A stretch of DNA of 64,000 bases, from contig NC_049981.1 of assembly GCF_000003815.2 (NCBI RefSeq), positions 18,587,041-18,651,040 on the forward strand, given 5' to 3'. The first letter of the stretch is position 1; each line of letters opens with the position of its first letter. The position numbers were made by a program, and so were the translations under genes. Below are positions 12,101 through 23,555 of the stretch, piece after piece. Source of the stretch: Branchiostoma floridae (Eukaryota > Chordata > Leptocardii > Amphioxiformes > Branchiostomatidae). The notes under the pieces are model-generated. The model was not told the DNA's origin and searched no databases. It was given only the letters and a program-made list of their open reading frames with translations.

Positions 12101-14948
12101 TTCCCATGGGGGTAAACCACTGCTACTGTGCAGCAACTACATGTGTCCACATTCGAAAATAGGAATTAAAGTAAGACCAAAGTAAGACCAACTTTTTCTG
12201 AGAGAAAACCAAATAAAGTTGGAGAACAAGGACGAGTATCTTGGTTTTCCAACCTTTAAACTTTCTTATTTGTATTGTGTGTATTTTTCATACATTGTAC
12301 CATCAATGTAATCCCTAACTTTGTCATTAAACTTAAGTATTTATGTGAAGTCTCATGACATGTGCTAAGAAAATGCTTTAAAGTTTAATACACATTTGCT
12401 TTCCACTCTTGCCAGAAAATAAATGCTAAGTTTTATGAGGTGTTTATGGTCCCAATGTGGGGTCACAAGGTCCCATGGTACCAATGTTTGCATTTCGTCT
12501 GACGCCCTCCCTACATACACTCAAACTTTATCAATATGTACACAAGTACTGACGTTTTTCCTGTTCCTGTCTATGGTACGTGGACATGACCATGTTCTTA
12601 CTAGATGAACAATGTACAAAAAAATTGCAATCTAAACTCAAAAGATTTTTCTTAGATACACGCAATCATCATGAATTGTTACCACATATCCTTGCTTCCA
12701 TAGAACTTGGGTGATTAATTGCGTAGTTTACACTACATGTAGACTATGCTGGACAAAGGTCAAAGTTTTCCTACATATATTAGCATAAAAATGGCCTCCA
12801 AATTCTTCACAAAACCTATTAGCAAAACTGAACTTCAGAAAGACATAACAATGTATATTATAACATGCACTAATGTCAATTTTCAGATGAATAGCTCAAT
12901 TAAGACTGTAGTTTTTGGATATACTCTATCCAAGTAAACAGCCAACTTACTTTGTATGAATTGTGTAACACTATAGATTGTGCCCTCAGGAAGGAATGTT
13001 TATATTCTAAAGGATTCTTTCCAGCATGCTTAAGAAGACCCTTTGAACACAATGTTATCATTCTGGTCTATCTGACCTCATTCTCTAGGAAGTCTGCAGA
13101 ACAATCTGCAATCCAAGTGAGACAAGCAGAGTGGATACTTAAGAGGCTTTGTTTCTAATCCTACAACAGCAAAAGATGAGATAACACCTGTCAGCTACCA
13201 GGACACACTCATACTCAGATGCACCCTTTCTCTTACCCTACACACTAAAAACAAAAACACAAAGATGTGCCTTTGCTCTTAATTGTCATTACGGTCATTT
13301 TGGGCTCCTTTAGAAATCATTTTTCAAAACTGTAGGGATTGCCCTTAAAGATTGATAAAAATGAATTTAAAAAATGGACAACAAGGAAACAACAGTATGT
13401 CTGCTTGGAAATTGACCCTATATGTGCCAATCATCAAAGCTGTTGTTTTCTTTCAATTTTCTGCTTCATTTTGAATTTTCTTACTCAAATGCCAATTTTA
13501 ATGCAGAACATCAACCCAGCTCTATCATTAGTTTCATTGACCCATTAAAATACTCCTTTTTTTCCCCAGCCACTTTCCGTGTCACAATGTTCCATTCTTT
13601 TATGCTGCAAGTGTCTAGTTATAAAGAAAATTGGGAAAAAGGCACAGTACAAGACACCTTTGTGTGAGGGCATGTCTGGATGAGTTGCTTAGTGATACCT
13701 GACGTTGGGTTTTCATCTGGTTTTCATACTTGGATTTATTGTGAAACACAACAGCAGCTGATATTAGCCCACGATAAAACAGTATAAATGATTCATGTGT
13801 ACTTATCACACATTAGCATCATCAATAACCCTATGTATTGTGATAAGGCACAAAATGGTATTTTTCACAAAATTTTCTTTGTGGAATTTAAAAACAGATT
13901 GACAAGAATATTTGCAGCAAATACAAAACAAATACAGTATAATGACTGTCAAGTTATGGAAAAGAAGCCAGAAAATGGAAACTTTTGAATTATGTCACCA
14001 CATTTTCAGGACTACTGTACCTTTACGCTTTAGTACTCTTAGAGTTAGACTCAGTACCTTTCTATCCACTAGAAACACACAGAAACATGAAGGCTGAATC
14101 TTGCATGTTCTAACTTTACATTGCTATCTGAAGTCCACTTTCCACGACGACATGGCACTTATGACCAAAAGTTGTCAGGAAAACTGCAAAACAACTCTCC
14201 AACCCTCAGAGGGGCTGACACCTCCTGATGTCAGGCTTCTAAACGTGCCAAACCGTGGTTCTACCGACCAGCGTGTGTCTGCAGTTGCCACCCATTTTTG
14301 TTCACAATGACGAAAAGGTTTGGACGTAAGCGTCCATCTGTCCGCTACATTACACTCACAGGGCACCAAAAAGCGTCCAAAACCGTCCAAGACGGAAATC
14401 GTTGGGTAAAAACAATATTATGTTAATCGAAAAGGTGTAAAACTGTGATGAAGAGGGCTGCTTTGCACAGTCACGCGTAGAAACGTTGGATTAAACTTTC
14501 GGCAGAATACATGTTTAGTCCACAACTCACCTAAACTCTCGATGACAAACTGACGAGGAGGTCTGAGTGAGCGTCGCGTCCAAGCATCTCGAAGCGCCTC
14601 CAAGTCCTTCTCCGAGCCCTGGACGAAGAGCGTCTGGGGATCGAACCAGCCTAGGTAGTCGATGCGGTTGATGCCGCTTACCAAGTCCTTGTTCCAGAAG
14701 GAGTTGCGGTTCTGGGCGACGAAGTCCGAGAAAATGTCGCGGCCCGTACGCGTCAGGAACTGCGGGCGCTCGTCGTCCGAGATCTTCAGGAGGATGGCGA
14801 GGGAGTGCGGTGCTAGCAGGATGCCGTGAGACGTCCTGTCAGCCTTCCCCGACATTTTGTCCTTGTTCCTGTGGCGTCTTTTGACTCCGGGTGAGACTCT
14901 GGCCGTGTCAGTGGGGCATTTGCATGACACAGGCTGCGGGTCTCCCAT
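1..14948 (-). CDS. STOX1: Storkhead-box protein (STOX1/STOX2 type), 5' part, runs off the left edge
   Basis: Winged-helix (stork-head) nuclear protein; vertebrate STOX1/2 are DNA-binding regulators. CDS joins 14531-14948, 4383-4498, 2176-2277 and 1-114 on the minus strand (phases 1, 0, 0), giving an open frame of 250 residues with no stop. Every exon lines up with the N-terminal part of human STOX1: LLAPHSLAILL, FWNKDL, LRDAWTRRSLRPPRQF, then QLAPVSQSHFIPL, LLGELIKERK and VYHNGEEYRIVTPETY. All introns have GT/AG ends. I chose ATG 14948 (MGDPQ) because it has A at -3 and G at +4; an in-frame ATG at 14855 (MSGKAD) is the alternative. A single invertebrate gene would be co-orthologous to STOX1 and STOX2. 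The C-terminal part lies beyond base 1. Confidence 0.93.
666..1525. mobile_element. Non-autonomous DNA transposon with ~35 bp terminal inverted repeats (copy 1)
   Basis: The left end reads TAAGGCCATGTTG and then TTTGATTATATGGATGACAT. The right end (about 1487-1525) is its reverse complement with one or two mismatches over about 35 bases. A second copy sharing termini and internal blocks (GTTTGGCCAAAAAA and GGCATATAT...CTCATTTT) lies at 33221-33800. No transposase frame is visible. Sits in Stox intron 3. Confidence 0.75.
1670..1857. repeat. MITE family A, copy 1
   Basis: Begins TACTGTAAATG and ends TGCATTTACAGTA, so the ends are inverted repeats. The interior carries the family's TTTGCGGT, GGTTTAAG and AAAACCACTGC blocks, themselves arranged as an imperfect palindrome. 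About 190 bp, in Stox intron 3. Confidence 0.75.
2176..2277 (-). CDS. STOX1: Stox exon 3: winged-helix segment
   Basis: 34 codons in phase 0, including PIPDQDVLHELLGELIKERK, which matches human STOX1 IPSEDILYTTLGTLIKERK. The acceptor is TTGACAG and the donor GTAAGA. Confidence 0.93.
2817..3028. repeat. MITE family A, copy 2 (full length, 212 bp)
   Basis: Starts TACTGTAAATGCAG and ends TGCATTTACAGTA. Inside, TTCGCGGTGG and CCACCGCGAA pairs make a long imperfect hairpin. Same length as the copy at 62172-62383. Inserted in the intron between Stox exons 2 and 3. Confidence 0.85.
4383..4498 (-). CDS. STOX1: Stox exon 2: middle of the stork-head domain
   Basis: 38 codons after a split Gly codon, reading DVCQVQLAPVSQSHFIPL and then PDVLCQTIAELN. 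This matches the human STOX1 segment around QMNPITQSQFVPLGEVLC. The acceptor is CTGCAG and the donor GTAAAC. Confidence 0.93.
7138..7380. mobile_element. Long inverted-repeat (MITE-like) element with four CCTAGG palindromes
   Basis: The left end TATATGTCACAGTAGA is the exact reverse complement of the right end, and the pairing continues with few mismatches for roughly 60 bases (CACGATCCAGTAGAATCGT, then TCTCCTAGGAGA). CCTAGG occurs at 7183, 7253, 7302 and 7330, each inside a longer local palindrome. No coding frame. Interpreted as a hairpin-forming non-autonomous DNA transposon. Confidence 0.75.
11722..11850. mobile_element. Foldback MITE (TAGCCTGG ends) with perfect 9 bp target-site duplication
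   Basis: The two arms pair along most of the 129 bp: TAGCCTGGTATCC with GGATACCAGGCTA, TTATAGCTCC with GGAGCTATAA, and TCTTCGCAAATA with TATTTGCGAAGA. The flanks are both TACAATACC (11713-11721 and 11851-11859), a perfect 9-base direct repeat. A 9 bp duplication is typical of Mutator-like transposons. A half copy lies at 24362-24425. Confidence 0.88.
14531..14948 (-). CDS. STOX1: Stox exon 1: N-terminus and start of the stork-head region
   Basis: Encodes 139 residues plus one base. A basic, low-complexity leader (about 30 residues) is followed by the conserved block from HGILLAPHSLAILLK to RPPRQFVIESL. The donor is GTGAGT at 14530-14525. The open frame continues past the donor, but homology stops exactly there. 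Confidence 0.93.
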
Positions 14949-15047
14949 CGTGGACTCTCCGCCGACTGCTTCTGCTTGTTGTGAAGTCCAGACGCAGAAC
15001 AAATCAAATACGGGGATGTGAATGGGGTTCCGTTGACACTCGATCAA

Positions 15048-15705
15048 GCAATTAAAACAATTTCCTCACGCTGATATCATCTTTAAGAGAGGTAAGTTCA
15101 TTCATCTGTTTATTTTGAAGGCTGACAAATTAGGTATTTACGACATTGGCTGACTTGAGACAAAGTTTTTGCAGCAAACGATCATGCGCGTCCTACATGA
15201 CTAGCCTTCCATTTGTTGAACTAAAGAGGTGGAGAACAAAGCAAACCGCTGTTTGTCAATCAAAAAACTAAAGCGAACTCCCTTTGTTCCCAAGTTTGCC
15301 GCCTGTCCACAAAGGCGAAATTGTTTCAAATATCAATTAACTTGACAACGTGTCACGAAAAGAATGTATCGTTATCATTCTTACTCCTAAGTGGTCTCTT
15401 AAAATGAGTTTCTTAATGATTCAGATGTCTTTCATGCTATTTATTTTCAGGCACAAAATAATAATGACAATAGACAACTACAAAAGTTGTGGTAGGGAAG
15501 TTGCGACACCTACCGTACCTGTACGTAATACACCTAGGAATACACAACTGCACCCAAGGGGCATCCTCCTATCTGATAACAGCTTTCATTGGCGCTTAAT
15601 TGAGCACAACTGACACACACCTTTTGTAGTACCTGTGAAAGTGTTCCTTTGATGCAGTAAAGTTGTCTTTGAGAAGCCCTTTAGTAAATCTCATGGGGCC
15701 AATGA
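15048..15705. other. Upstream region of Stox; no gene seen
   Basis: Immediately 5' of the Stox start on the minus strand. Probably holds its promoter and 5'UTR, but no TATA box or other decisive element was recognised. Confidence 0.4.
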
Positions 15706-15737
15706 TCAGGTAGAAAGCTTTTTCCAGACACTATTTG

Positions 15738-16060
15738 TGTTAGTGGAGATCCTTGGAGATACAGTAGTAGTAGTAGTAGGCATCCTTCCATCTTTCCAGA
15801 TGATGGTAGCGCTCTGTATCAGGTGACGGTGGTTGACAGCGTCTACTGTGGCTCTGTAGACCGATCCTGGCATGGCAGTCGCGGCCACAGTTTGGACATA
15901 TGAAGGCAGAGGGGTTCCCCTGTGGCGGTTCCTCTTTGCGTTTGCGTCTCCTTGACTCAAGATGCTCTGTACGTCTTTCCTGGCCCTTTGCAAGACCATC
16001 CTTGACCGTGTGACGCCATCTGTTGCGGTCTGCTGCAATCTGTTCCCAGCTGGCTGGGTC
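15738..16060 (-). pseudogene. 3' tail of a non-LTR retrotransposon ORF2 (remnant)
   Basis: Reading the minus strand from about 16060, a frame gives SWEQIAADRNRWRHTVKDGL, a basic linker, then FICPNCGRDCHARIGLQSH and RRC. This is the usual end of LINE ORF2 proteins: a helix with DRxxWR, then a CxxC...H...C finger. It ends in a (TAC)n tract and a stop. No reverse transcriptase or endonuclease domain accompanies it, so it is a 5'-truncated dead copy. Confidence 0.7.
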
Positions 16061-16983
16061 AATACATAAGGTGTAAGAAACCCTACATCACATTCTAGAT
16101 ATAATACAGATCATATAGTATGTATTCGTTGAAAATTTTAGGCCAGTACGGCAAGTAGCAAACTCAAAGTACAGAGGAATTCAGGAAAACCAAAGCATAT
16201 AGTGCACTTTCCAAATAAGGGCCAAAAGTTGCCTGTGCTAATAAGGGCCAAAAGTTGCCTGTGCTATAAAATGACAAGAAAATGATACACAATTCAACAA
16301 CAAAGAAAGGGAGAAAACAAAACGAGGTATAATTTTTGTTGCATGAGCCATAGCCTTGTAGCCTTGGTACCAAACCACCACGCTACAGTTACTAATCCCT
16401 TCAGCGAGGGAGGCAATTTGCCCCACCACCAAACCATGAGATCCAGTGCCATGGAGATCTGGAGCCAACTCTATACTGGGCTTGTGACCTTCCTGGGCAA
16501 AAGGGCTTTACAGTAGTTTTAGTGTGAAACGGCTACAGTTTAGCGTGAGGGATCTGGTATCCAGGCTGTAGCCTTGAGAAAAGCAGGCTATCATTTATTC
16601 TAATTAGCTAATAAATACTACTTTGGAGTCAATTTGCTTGATAAACTATTGAGGACCAATTCATAAGGGACACACTACAAAATTTTAAAGCCCCCTTTGG
16701 TATTATTGACCTCATTTTTCCAGCAGCATTTCAATATTTGATATCTAATCAGATAAATCAGCTTATATCATACCTGGGTCGGAATACCTACGAGGAATAC
16801 CAGTCGATATGAATGTTCCGGACCAATCCATATTTTACAGTATGGCCCAGGATTTGCGTGTGCTAAGTTCGCTGCTGTCAAAAATTCCAATGTTGGAATT
16901 GATGTTATCATTTTTTAGCATTCATTAGCATTAAGATACATGGTATATAAATAAATGTACACAAACATGTGGTGACAATACTC

Positions 16984-16989
16984 TTTATT
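16984..16989 (-). terminator. NFU1: Candidate poly(A) signal of NFU1
   Basis: AATAAA on the minus strand, about 530 bases after the NFU1 stop codon. It is the best-placed hexamer in the downstream region, but no cleavage site can be shown. Confidence 0.45.
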
Positions 16990-17519
16990 TCTGTTACTGT
17001 TTCTTGAATTGTACACATGTACACATTATAAAAACTTCTATTACCATATCCACAGCTTTCCATTCACACATACAGAATTTTATAATACTTTTCCCCAAAA
17101 CAAGATTTCAATCCAATGACATTGAATGTCTGCTTTACAATTTCCTGTCCATATCCCTGACAGTAGCAATACTCAATTCCAACTTGGCCCAGTACATGTA
17201 TCTGGAAATGATATATGAAAATTCCAATTGCTCTCCAGGGCAGTTTTTCATCCTTACACAGGCTGTGAATCTGTGAATATCAAAATATAGGGCATAGAAC
17301 AGCTGGCAAAAAATGGCAAAAATCATCTGTGCTTTTCCAAGAATAATGTCCGTTGTGGTAAGGATATTCTTTCTTTAACCCGCTTGATTGCAATCATGCT
17401 ATAGGAACACTCCAAGTATGTACAAATAAAGAAGTTTGGAACAACTTTTCCATGTCTGGATGTTCTGTTCAGAAAATTGTTATGGAGACTGAGAGTGAGA
17501 GAAAGATTTCCGGGACTCT

Positions 17520-20500
17520 CTAGTCTTCAGCTCCTTTCTTGCCCTGTATGTCTTGCTTCATTCTCTCCTCAAACTTGGCAAACTCTTCTTTTGCAATACT
17601 GTCCACTTCGTCTTCCACCTAAAGTATTGGAAAAGCATGATTAGAGTAGCCTGGTCACCATGCTACACAGGTCGGTTAGGTGCATTTTACTGAGCCCTGT
17701 CTGATAAGGTAAGCATAGGCCTGTTTTTGGCAGCCTGTTTTTCAAGTCAACCTTTCTAGTAGCAAAGTAATTAAAACTAACCCCTTGAAAATTCCCTGAT
17801 ACACTGTATGTGCTAATGAACTATGCAGGTGGGCAACACTCTTATGAAATCTTTCAAATCTTTATCAAAATACATGTACCATGTTGCAGACTTTTTGTCA
17901 AGTCTGAATTGTGTTGGCACTTACAAATACTCCTCTGGGGATCTAGCAAGATAAAAAGAAACCATATTCGAAATCATGCTCACAAACGATTATTATCACC
18001 ATGGAGATAGTAGCAAGCTCACAATAATATGGCTACCAGACTAAACTAGAAAGGATTCAGAATCTATACCATGTCAACACAAGATTGTAACCGTACAAAG
18101 AAAGATTCAAACTTTAAAAATGCTGAACACAGACTCCTATAACAGTCCTCTTCCAGCAACAGATTTATAATACATTACAAGTTGCTGTAAAAATTGTTCA
18201 TATTGCCAATGATTCAATACGTGTATATATATGGAGAATGTACTGATCATACCTCTTCCACCCCCTGCACCTCTGGTATGTAGAACTGCAGCATGTTCTG
18301 TACTCCGCTTCTCAGCGTGACGACGGAGCTCGGACAGCTGGAGCACGACCCCTGCATCTTCAACTTCACGATCCCCGATTCCTGATCAAACCCTACGTAC
18401 ACTATGTCTCCCCCATCCTCCTGCACTGTCGGTCTGGGTTCAGAAAGGAATCAACATAAATACACAATAGGAAAGTTACTCAAGCAACTGGATGAGTTTT
18501 GACCATTTACAAAACTTGTTGCTAGAGTATTTCTTGAGTTGTGTACTGTAGTATATGCATGTTGACATTTTTGCAATGGTTCAATGTCTTTCAAACTTTA
18601 TTGCTTAATAAATATTGCAGTTCCTGTCAGGACTGAATTGTATTGATTTTTACATCACTCAAATTCTGCCTCATAAAACACTGCAATGATTTAAAACATG
18701 AGCAGCATAAAACAATATAGCCTATATAAAAGTTTACATTCTGACAACAATTAAGGGAACAAAGGGAATTACAGGCTTTACATGGACATGGATAAAAGGT
18801 TCTTGGGATAAAAGAGTTCCTGTGTCTATTTGTCAGCAGTTTTTGTGGGGACCTCTTTACCAGAAACTTAAAGCTAACACCCCATTTTCTCCCTACCATG
18901 AAACAACATCAAATCCCAGTAAATTTAAAGGGATATACAGTACATTATCACCTAGATGTCTAACCTTCATTGACCAAATAACAAATATGGTTTCATCCCT
19001 TTTCAAATCAATCTTTCCTGGTCAGACCCTTAGAATTAGAAAGCAGAGCTACATCCACATACACAGGTACTTCCCCAGCAACAGTCAGTAACTGACCTGA
19101 TCCTGGTGTCCAGTAGCTCTTTAATCATCTGTACTGTCTCATCATCATCTGGATGGATTACTAGTGGAAACAAACGAACAAAAAAATTACAAAACAATCT
19201 TCTGAAGTCCATATTAAGTTATGCTTGTTTTCTAGTACCCGGTATGAATTTTGCTTTATTAATGGGAAAGTACTACACTATAGTCAAGAAATTAGACATA
19301 TATCTGGCTCCAGAGATCACAATTGATGTTGTCATCATTGACAATTGCTTATAGCATTTGCTTGTTTGTTTCCTTGTGTGGAAACATTAATAGTGATGGA
19401 GAAGCCTGACCTGTATCAGATGGAGGGGGCTCATCTGTAAGGATGGGCAGTCCACTGGCAAAGAAGTCCATGATGGTGGCGAAGATGTCAGGCTTGAGAA
19501 TCTGCCAGTCATACGTGTCATCATCCAGCTGGACATGGAGAGGAGTGTCAAGACAAGGGTCTTAGAAGTTGTGTGAAACCGTATGTTGGGTACGTCAATA
19601 GAGGTTAGACATCCATGTAAGAAGATACACAAGATCACAGTCACTCAAGTCTATCCACAGTTAACACAGTTACTCAAGTTACTTGAATTTATCCAGGTGC
19701 TTGATTAACATATCTTGCATAGCATATGCTAGGTAAAAAAACTTGGCAGTTTCAGTACCAATTTATTTGAAGGTCATCCTTGATACATCTGAAAAAATTA
19801 GAGCCCAATGAACTTAATACAGAGACAAGAATACAACATTTATCAGTAATGACCTTAAAACTTTCCGGGCTGAAACAGCTCTACTACAAATTAATATCAG
19901 CACAGTCCACTTTTAGATGAAACTGTTCTGGTATGTTGTCGGAAAGTCTGACGAGATCTTATTCAGCAGATGCCTTTGTTTTCACTTTATCAAGTGTATC
20001 TTGATTCCAGGTCCAAATACCTGGTAAGTCTGAGTTAAATATTTTACCATTGCTCACCTTTGTAACAGTGACAAAATCCCTCCCGAAGAACACACCAGAC
20101 ACACCCTCAATTCTGAACAGTTGTCTGAAATGAAAAAAAAAAGAATCATAATCCCTTGCTGCAGAGAGTATACTTGTCATACACTTTATTAGCATACATT
20201 AAACCATATTTCACTCCTAGTTGAGTATTTCAAGAAAAGGAGGATGGATATTTCTAACATTTCCAAGCTGAAAATCTCACATTGCCCTGAGGAAGGAGAC
20301 ATACAGTCACCAAAGCGTTGATCTTAGAGAAAATATTTGGCTGCATACAGATCCGTATCAGGTCCAGTGAACCAGTATCCATAAGTCAACATACTGCACA
20401 GGCTCTTTTCAAAATCCCCCTCCCACCGGGTGCACCAACCTTGCCAGAGGAGAAGCATGTGCTGCGCTGTGGTTGGGGAAGTCAAATGTTCCTGTCTCTA

Positions 20501-21778
20501 GTACCTCACAGCCTGGTAGGAACTTAAGACTGTTGGGGTTGGGAGTCTCCTGCGTCTGGATAAACATGGTTCGTGCTGAAGTAAAGACATCAATACAGAA
20601 AACAGTGAGTTGAACATCTGTGTAAAAAGAATCTTTGTCCAGTGGGTTAAAAATCTAGGTCAAATAGTCCATGGGCTCATCCCTGAAACATGGAGGCTTA
20701 GAATTAAGTATCTGCTAGCTGGAAGCACATGTAACAGTTTCAATATAGATTTGAAGTTTTGAAGTCAACTTGTAAACTGAGCACATCAGCAAATTAACAA
20801 CAATTTGCATTCTCATTGCATCACTCCTACAAGCTTATTCACAAATCTAACTGGACATGCATGAGTCAAAGATAAAAACAACTGATTTGAAAACAGTCTA
20901 TGGATATATGTATGTACATGTATATCTATATCATATATGACCTAGATTGTTCAGTTTACATAACAACTTTGAACTTTGAACTTTATTCGCCTTAAAAACG
21001 GCGGCACATTCGGCACTGCCGCGTGCAGGGAGTACAAGTACGTCAATGTCATTCAAAGGCCTTAACCTTTGACCTGTGCATGTGTAGTCCGCTCAATGAA
21101 AGGGCTTATTTTTCATCCATGAACAAGAAGATACTGCAAATTATTGGCTTTCATCATCTGACAAGATGTGTGTCACATACAAACTTTACAGTACCCTGTT
21201 GCTGCTGTCCCACCCATGAGAACATCAAGGGTCTGGCCAGGATAGATGGACGTCCCTCTGAGCCAGGTACCCTCTGTACACCAGTGTAAAAACGCTCAGG
21301 TCTAGAATAAAAGGAAAAGAAAAACACTATGAAATTCTTAAATAGCTATTACGCAATACGTCAGACAGCTAATCATATGTTATATATTTTGGTGACCTTA
21401 CACAACCTTTATGATTGTTGTGATGTCTACAACAAAATGATCGCATCAAATGTAGTGGGGCAGCGAGACGCCAACTTCACTCTATGTATTCGTACGAATT
21501 CTTGACAGAAATATGCGCGTATTATACAACTGGCACCAATCCATTTATACCACAATCTTGAGCGAATAAATTTTCCCTTCACCCACTCTCCCAGCCACAG
21601 ACGAATTGGCATATCTTTGATTAAAACGTTGCTTTATATCCAGTATTTTAGACCCTTTGTATGGTACTTCACCCAAAGTTAACGTCGAGAGTACTTAAAC
21701 TTACAAACACCTCTTGGGAGCGGAGAAATCACGCAAGAAAGACCGAAATCGCAGAAGACGCAGCCCACGGGCAGCCAT
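17520..21778 (-). CDS. NFU1: NFU1 iron-sulfur cluster scaffold, mitochondrial (complete, 8 exons)
   Basis: Carries [4Fe-4S] clusters to mitochondrial targets such as lipoate synthase and complex I/II maturation. CDS joins 21705-21778, 21195-21301, 20440-20575, 20058-20124, 19411-19528, 19097-19160, 18253-18433 and 17520-17618; phases agree throughout and give 281 aa (human 254). Residues 1-60 are a basic, Arg-rich targeting leader. The Nfu N-terminal domain starts at [18 protein letters not shown] (from residue 65) and includes [20 protein letters not shown]. The NifU-like C domain carries [16 protein letters not shown] and the cluster-binding CxxC at 219-222 (GSCSSCPSS). The start has a strong Kozak context (CAAGATGG). 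The donor after exon 2 (GGTACTG) is weak, but it is the only one that keeps phase with exon 3. Confidence 0.96.
18253..18433 (-). CDS. NFU1: NFU1 exon 7: NifU C-terminal domain with CxxC
   Basis: The longest NFU1 exon (60 codons plus one base). It holds [13 protein letters not shown], the [18 protein letters not shown] cluster-ligand loop and [17 protein letters not shown], near-identical in pattern to human NFU1. Confidence 0.95.
21705..21778 (-). CDS. NFU1: NFU1 exon 1: start of mitochondrial targeting leader
   Basis: Encodes [20 protein letters not shown] and a few more residues: seven Arg, no acidic residue in the first 16, and an amphipathic pattern, all as expected of a mitochondrial presequence. 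The donor is GTAAGT. Confidence 0.9.
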
Positions 21779-22283
21779 CTTGTTCTTCTTCACCTTGTAC
21801 TGTGACGCCACCTATTGGATGTCATCAATACTGCAGATAGATAAACAACGGTTTACCCTTCCACCAAGCAGATTAATCATTCATACGGATGACCATCGTT
21901 ACCATTTGTTGTTTCATGGTAAAAAAAGGAACAGAATCTATCAACAGGACTGTTACGTGCAATAACTTCTTGAGGGGCCTTTATGGGGAGGGGGGGCAAG
22001 GCGGTAACTTGGATGATACTATTACAGTCAAATGGAGAAGCAAACCTAGTGCAATCTACATTTACAATAAGGGAATGAGTACAACAGTGTACCGTTTCTA
22101 AACAATAAAGTACATTTTGACCCTATTAGTAGTATACTATTGACAAATATGTTACCATTTATTATTCTAAATCGCTTATAAAAAGTTTGATGTGCAGATA
22201 TACAAGTTACATACCCGCTATTGTAATGGTACGTTCTCACCCCCGATTACTGTCGTCTGCAAATCTTCTTCCACGACGCAAAG
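21779..22283. promoter_or_regulatory. Divergent (possibly bidirectional) promoter region
   Basis: 505 bases separate the NFU1 start codon (minus) from a plus-strand ATG with a strong Kozak context. There is no TATA box. Head-to-head spacing of this size is common for housekeeping genes; that both genes share a promoter is an inference. Confidence 0.4.
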
Positions 22284-22340
22284 ATGGCAGCTCTTCAGTC
22301 TGACGGTCCGGACGGTATTCCTCACATATTTCCACCCAAG
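22284..22340 (+). CDS. Putative first coding exon of an unidentified gene
   Basis: AAGATGG start context, then 19 codons (MAALQSDGPDGIPHIFPPK) and a GTACGA donor. The codons are GC-richer than the surroundings. No following exon was recognised. If it spliced directly to the acceptor before the CSGALNACT start (29054), the frame would stop after a few codons, so it would be an upstream ORF rather than the N-terminus of that enzyme. Function unknown. Confidence 0.4.
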
Positions 22341-22947
22341 GTACGAATTCCATGGGAAAGATAAGCCCTTTATTTAAGAACACATATCTATTAGACGTAT
22401 ACTAAAGTTATACATCATTTTAATGTAGGTACCGTTTTCTGACGGCTGCAAATTTTGGTTCAGTTTAGCAGACATGTGAAGGTAAAAATTCTGTTTGCGT
22501 TTCTGACTGTGCCATGTTATGTTGTGGCGCGGAAATCTCAGCTGTATCCAGCATTCCTTTTATTTTCCAACACTGTGTTATTGTCAATAACAATACCTTG
22601 TAATTGATAAGGCCACAGGGATTGTCAAAATGATCGCAAACCATCTAGTTAGCCACCCTAGTTGGTCAAATAACGTAAATAACGGTGCGGATTATAACGG
22701 GACGGGGTTTTTCAGTTGGAGTGATTCCATATGGTGTCTGGTTCCAGGGTCACGCTAGCTGTGACCTATGACGAAGTTTTAGTCGTTGGTTGGGAGAAAT
22801 GGGTCAAGGAAAATGGATGTGTGTATTCAGATTGATTTTAGATTCATGAATTTGTAGGAGTCGCTTTCTTATGATCTGGCAATCACACAGAAGCCTGATT
22901 ACTTTCCCCAAGGGAGTGAAGTATTGTTTGGTCTGTGTGGCTGTCAG

Positions 22948-22948
<1 letters not shown>

Positions 22949-22987
<39 letters not shown>

Positions 22988-22992
22988 GTGTG
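22949..22992. repeat. (GT)n microsatellite
   Basis: Uninterrupted GT dinucleotides for about 30 bases, then an imperfect GC/GT continuation. Confidence 0.97.
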
Positions 22993-23354
22993 CACTTCAT
23001 GCTCCATATCTTTCTACAATTCTCCTTGTACAAGTCAATTCGGCACTACATTCTCTGACTTTTTCAAATTGCAACAGGGACAGAAATCTATTCTACTCTA
23101 GCCTCCGTCACCGGCGTCTCTAGGGCCTTGGCGAAAGTTGTTGTTTTTTTGGTGAGGGTGGGGGGATTGGATGTCGATTCGTGATTTTTATTCGGGAATA
23201 CGAGGGGAAAGGAAAATATGCCGGGAAAGGAAAAATGCAGGGAGAGGAATATATACCGCCGGTATATATTCCACTCCCGGCAAGATTGAGTCCATTCAAT
23301 ACAAATAAAGAGGTACAATTAAGTAGTTAAGTCTGCCATCTCTGATTGCCTTAC

Positions 23355-23555
23355 TTACTGTATTACAATGCAGAAATGTTAAAATGTTAGTGATGGTTTT
23401 ATGTTCACGGTTTTCGCGGTGACCACTTCACCTCAAACTTAAAACCACCGCAAATATTTTCCATGGCAGTATGAGACTACAGTCTATGGTGTTACTGTGA
23501 ACTTAAAACCACCTAGAATACTACATTTTCCCACTACCGCAAAAGTAACTCCATG
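23355..23555. repeat. MITE family A, degenerate copy
   Basis: Retains TTTTCGCGGTGACCACTT, AAAACCACCGC, the CAGTCTATGGTGTTAC block and a TTTTCCCACTACCGC block in family order. The right terminal TGCATTTACAGTA is lost. Confidence 0.7.

Larger units (their letters stand above)
4499..14530 (-). other. Stox intron 1 (10 kb)
   Basis: No convincing exon on either strand. Contains an inverted-repeat element at 7138-7380 and a foldback element with target-site duplication at 11722-11850, listed separately. The rest is AT-rich single-copy-looking sequence; open frames here are short and lack splice or codon support. Confidence 0.7.
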
